Shown here in pieces: positions 61,669 through 64,000 of a stretch of 64,000 nucleotides of DNA. Both the position numbers and the translations under genes were made by a program. The DNA comes from Caulobacter sp. 32-67-35. Its GTDB lineage: Bacteria; Pseudomonadota; Alphaproteobacteria; Caulobacterales; Caulobacteraceae. The stretch spans positions 35,710 to 99,709 of the forward strand of contig NCEV01000006.1 in assembly GCA_002280875.1 (NCBI GenBank), written 5' to 3'. The stretch's first letter is position 1; each line of letters starts with the position of its first letter. Below the pieces are notes generated by a model. It made no database searches. It had not been told where the DNA came from and worked only from the letters and a program-made list of their open reading frames with translations.

Positions 61669-63657
61669 TCACTCCGCAACCGTCGCCCGGCCGCCCTGCT
61701 GGATGATCCGCGACAGGGCCTCCATCGAATAGGGTTTCTGCAGCAGGTCGAACCCCTGGCCCTCGCTGTTGGCCAGGGCGTCGCTATAGCCGCTGGTCAG
61801 GATCACCGGCAGGTCGGGGCGCATCTCGCGCAGGCGCTTGGCCAGCTGCAGGCCGTTGATCTCGCCGGGCATGACCACGTCGGTGAACACCACGTCGAAC
61901 GCCTCGGGATCGACCTCCAGCAGGGCCTGGGCCTGGATGGCGTTGCGGGCCAGGGTGACCGTATAGCCAAGATCGGTCAGCAACTGCCGGCCAAAGGCCC
62001 CGACTTCCTCATTGTCCTCCACCATCAGCACGCGATGGCGCTGCGGGGCGACGGCCTCGGTCAGCTCGAAGGCCGGGGTCTTCTCGGCCAGGCGCTTGGT
62101 GGTGGCCGGCAGATACAGCGAGAAGGTCGCGCCCTGGCCAGGCTGGCTGCCGACCCGCACGTCGCCGCCCGACTGCTTGGCGAAGCCATACACCTGGCTC
62201 AGCCCCAGGCCGGTGCCCTTGCCCACCGCCTTGGTGGTGTAGAAGGGCTCGAAGATCCGCTCCAGCTGGCCGGAGGCGATGCCCGGCCCGGTGTCGGTCA
62301 GCGACACCACGACAAAGCTGCCCGACACCGCCGAGGCGGCCCGCCCGCCGGGGATCTGGTCCGAGGTCGAGATGTGGATCGACAGCCGCCCGCTTCCGTC
62401 CATGGCGTCGCGGGCGTTGACCGCCATGTTGATCAGGGCGGTCTCGTACTGGCCCCGGTCGGCCTCCACCGCGCAGGTTTCGCACAAAGCCTCGACGTCC
62501 AGGGTCACCGTGCTCCCCACCAGGGTCTGCAGCATGGGCTTCAGCCGGCGCACGCTGTCGACGGCGTCGAACACTTCCATCTTCAGGGGCTGGCGACGCG
62601 CGAAGGCCAGCAGCTGCGCGGTCAGCTGGGCGGCGCGGTCGGCGGTCTCGCCGATGGCGTCGATATAGCGCCGCCGCCGGCGCTCATCCAGGTCAGGCCG
62701 CCGCAGCAGGTCTACACTGGAGCGGATCACCGTCAGCAGGTTGTTGAAGTCATGGGCCACGCCCCCGGTCAGCTGGCCGATGGCCTCCATCTTCTGGGCC
62801 TGGCGCAGGGCGGCGTGGGCGTCTTCCAGCTCGGCCGCCGTTCTGGTTTCCAGGGTGGCGTCGCGGCCCGAGACGTAGATGCGGTCGCGTTCGGCCACCA
62901 GGGTCCACTGCACGGTGAAGACCCGACCCTCCAGATCCACCACCCGGCTGGTGAAATTGACCGGCGTCTTGCGGCCGCGGGTCAGGGCGAAGTTGGAGGC
63001 TGCGTGCTCCTGGTCTTCCAGCGGGGCCAGGTCCCAGAAGGGGGTGATGAACAGGGTCGTCTCGCCAAAACCCAGGCGACGGCTCCAGACCGGATTGCAG
63101 GCGATGATCAGCCCGTCCAGCCCGCAGATGGCCAGAAAATCGGCGCTGAGCTCCCAGGCGCGGCTGAGCTCGGCGATCCGGGCCTTGATCTCGGCCTGCA
63201 GGCCCAGGTTCAGCCGCCGCAGTTCCTGTTCGGCCACATCGCGGGCGGTGTCGTCGCGCATCGTCAGCACCGCGCCGATCTGGACGCCGGCGTCGTCCCG
63301 CACGGGCGAGGCGCCGCCGATGGCCAGCACCGAGGTGCCGTTCGGGCGGACAATGCGCCAGCGGGCCTCGCGGACGGTTTCGCCCCGTACGGCGCGGAGC
63401 AGGGGCAAATCGGCCAGCGGATGCGGCGCGCCTTCCAGCGTGCGCAGCGAATAGGCCTTGGCATAGTCTTCGGGGCCGATTTTCAGGTGGGCCGCGCCGT
63501 GGATGCGCTCGGCCTCGGCATTGACCATCAGGATGCGTCCGCTGGCGTCGGCCACAACCGCGCCCTCGGCCAGCTGCGCGTAGAACGACGCCACCTGCTC
63601 GATCGCAAGATTGGAAATCGACTTGCGCCGTTTCCAGAACGCCACCTGCGCCTCCAC
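61669..63657 (-). CDS. PAS-domain hybrid sensor histidine kinase/response regulator
   Basis: 662 residues, start GTG 63657. No membrane helix, so cytoplasmic. Two PAS domains (about 25-150: LAEGAVVADASGRILMVNAEAERIHG; and about 175-290: ELSADFLAICGLDGLIIACNPVWSRRLGF), HisKA with phospho-His in GQLTGGVAHDFNNLLTVIRSSVDLL, HATPase (NMAVNARDAMDGSGRL; DTGPGIA; GKGTGLGLSQVYGFAKQSGG) and a receiver with Asp in VVFTDVVMPGEINGLQLA and Lys in LLQKPYS. The HDFNN-type His box is like that of CckA-class kinases, but CckA has membrane helices, so this is a relative, not CckA. Confidence 0.92.
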   Translation of the reverse strand: MEAQVAFWKRRKSISNLAIEQVASFYAQLAEGAVVADASGRILMVNAEAERIHGAAHLKIGPEDYAKAYSLRTLEGAPHPLADLPLLRAVRGETVREARWRIVRPNGTSVLAIGGASPVRDDAGVQIGAVLTMRDDTARDVAEQELRRLNLGLQAEIKARIAELSRAWELSADFLAICGLDGLIIACNPVWSRRLGFGETTLFITPFWDLAPLEDQEHAASNFALTRGRKTPVNFTSRVVDLEGRVFTVQWTLVAERDRIYVSGRDATLETRTAAELEDAHAALRQAQKMEAIGQLTGGVAHDFNNLLTVIRSSVDLLRRPDLDERRRRRYIDAIGETADRAAQLTAQLLAFARRQPLKMEVFDAVDSVRRLKPMLQTLVGSTVTLDVEALCETCAVEADRGQYETALINMAVNARDAMDGSGRLSIHISTSDQIPGGRAASAVSGSFVVVSLTDTGPGIASGQLERIFEPFYTTKAVGKGTGLGLSQVYGFAKQSGGDVRVGSQPGQGATFSLYLPATTKRLAEKTPAFELTEAVAPQRHRVLMVEDNEEVGAFGRQLLTDLGYTVTLARNAIQAQALLEVDPEAFDVVFTDVVMPGEINGLQLAKRLREMRPDLPVILTSGYSDALANSEGQGFDLLQKPYSMEALSRIIQQGGRATVAE

Positions 63658-64000
63658 CGCCGCGCATCGACCGGAGCGATGCGAGAAATCGGAGCTGTTC
63701 AGCCCCCAGACGGACTGTGCTCATCCCGGCTGGGCCAAAACAAGGCTGAGCTTTGGGCGGGCCGGCCGCAGCCGGCGCAAGCACGGGGATTGAACGCGCC
63801 GTATCCCCATTCTTTTCGAGGCAAATCCCGGTCAAATCAACCGCTTGTAAAATAATCGATCGCGCCAATCAGACGCGCTGAGGCTGCCCGTATTCTTGAG
63901 CCTGTCCCCGTCGCAGGGGGAGGGCGCCTGGTACCGGCCCAAAGCGGCGACGGGGATGGAGCTGAGCGGGGCCGCGACGCCCTGGAAGGCGGGTCGAGGC
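63658..64000. other. right edge of the window, no gene recognised
   Basis: Upstream region of the PAS kinase with an AT-rich patch at 63845-63865, then GC-rich sequence with short G/C runs. No open frame with family resemblance or RNA gene is visible; a gene truncated by the window edge cannot be excluded. Confidence 0.4.

Noticed and set aside
61669-63657. The kinase next to the flagellar genes as CckA
   Set aside because: It has PAS, His box and receiver in the same order, but no N-terminal membrane helices, so it is a paralogue rather than CckA.

Overview
This GC-rich window reads as a chromosomal segment of a Caulobacter-like alphaproteobacterium (Caulobacteraceae). The evidence is Caulobacter-type short flagellins with paired-hairpin leaders, a perfect CtrA box (TTAA-N7-TTAAC) in front of flgB, an operator matching as I recall it the Caulobacter xylose repressor motif in front of a GH31 gene, two MucR regulators, a large TonB-dependent receptor and several hybrid histidine kinases. 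There is no insertion sequence, prophage or CRISPR array; the only mobile-type module is a small vapBC pair.

Layout. 1-2.3 kb: an RND efflux operon (pump partial). 2.4-4.2 kb: a GST and a thiolase. 4.3-11 kb: a leftward sugar-acid operon (IlvD/Edd dehydratase, dgoK, dgoA, sodium/sugar symporter, GntR regulator), then an aldo/keto reductase with its own operator. 11.2-14.1 kb: a secreted GH31 enzyme with a PA14 insert under a XylR-type operator. 14.5-16.4 kb: two tandem flagellins, the second broken. 16.5-18.4 kb: a GH97 enzyme with a GntR-type operator. 18.7-25.6 kb: ohr/ohrR, a DnaJ-like protein, pdxH, a TetR regulator, an APH-like/P-loop fusion and a hybrid kinase. 25.9-28.7 kb: an acyl-CoA synthetase fused to a membrane-anchored DUF1499 domain. 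28.7-34.1 kb: an MBL hydrolase, a tiny lipoprotein, a DUF442 phosphatase and the TonB-dependent receptor. 34.2-38 kb: a TPR-sulfotransferase, sppA, tRNA-Pro and tRNA-Gln. 38.3-45.5 kb: mucR, a hybrid kinase, a GNAT, oligopeptidase B, a trypsin-like protease, CsbD and an XRE regulator. 45.5-55.6 kb: lipid/alcohol oxidation genes (MaoC, acyl-CoA synthetase, GMC oxidoreductase, P450, AraC regulator, enoyl-CoA hydratase) with a GSU2403-type nucleotidyltransferase and vapBC among them. 55.7-58.2 kb: DUF2336, a second mucR and a PAS protein. 58.2-63.7 kb: ribokinase, fliP/fliO divergent from flgB-flgC-fliE, and a PAS hybrid kinase.

How they fit together. GH31 and GH97 would release xylose or galactose outside the cytoplasm, the symporter imports sugar, and dehydratase-DgoK-DgoA would convert galactonate to pyruvate and glyceraldehyde 3-phosphate. 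Three different operator types sit on this locus, suggesting separate control by a LacI-type, a GntR-type and a XylR-type repressor. No galactose dehydrogenase or lactonase is visible here.

The most striking pattern is a series of four internal deletions: the symporter has lost its last helix and runs out of frame through the GntR gene, both flagellins have deletions starting at the same codon, and fliP has lost its signal-peptide region with a frameshift. They may be real lesions or an assembly problem. Other points of note are a 14-bp perfect stem-loop that buries the ribosome-binding site of the GSU2403-family gene, and the acyl-CoA synthetase-DUF1499 fusion.
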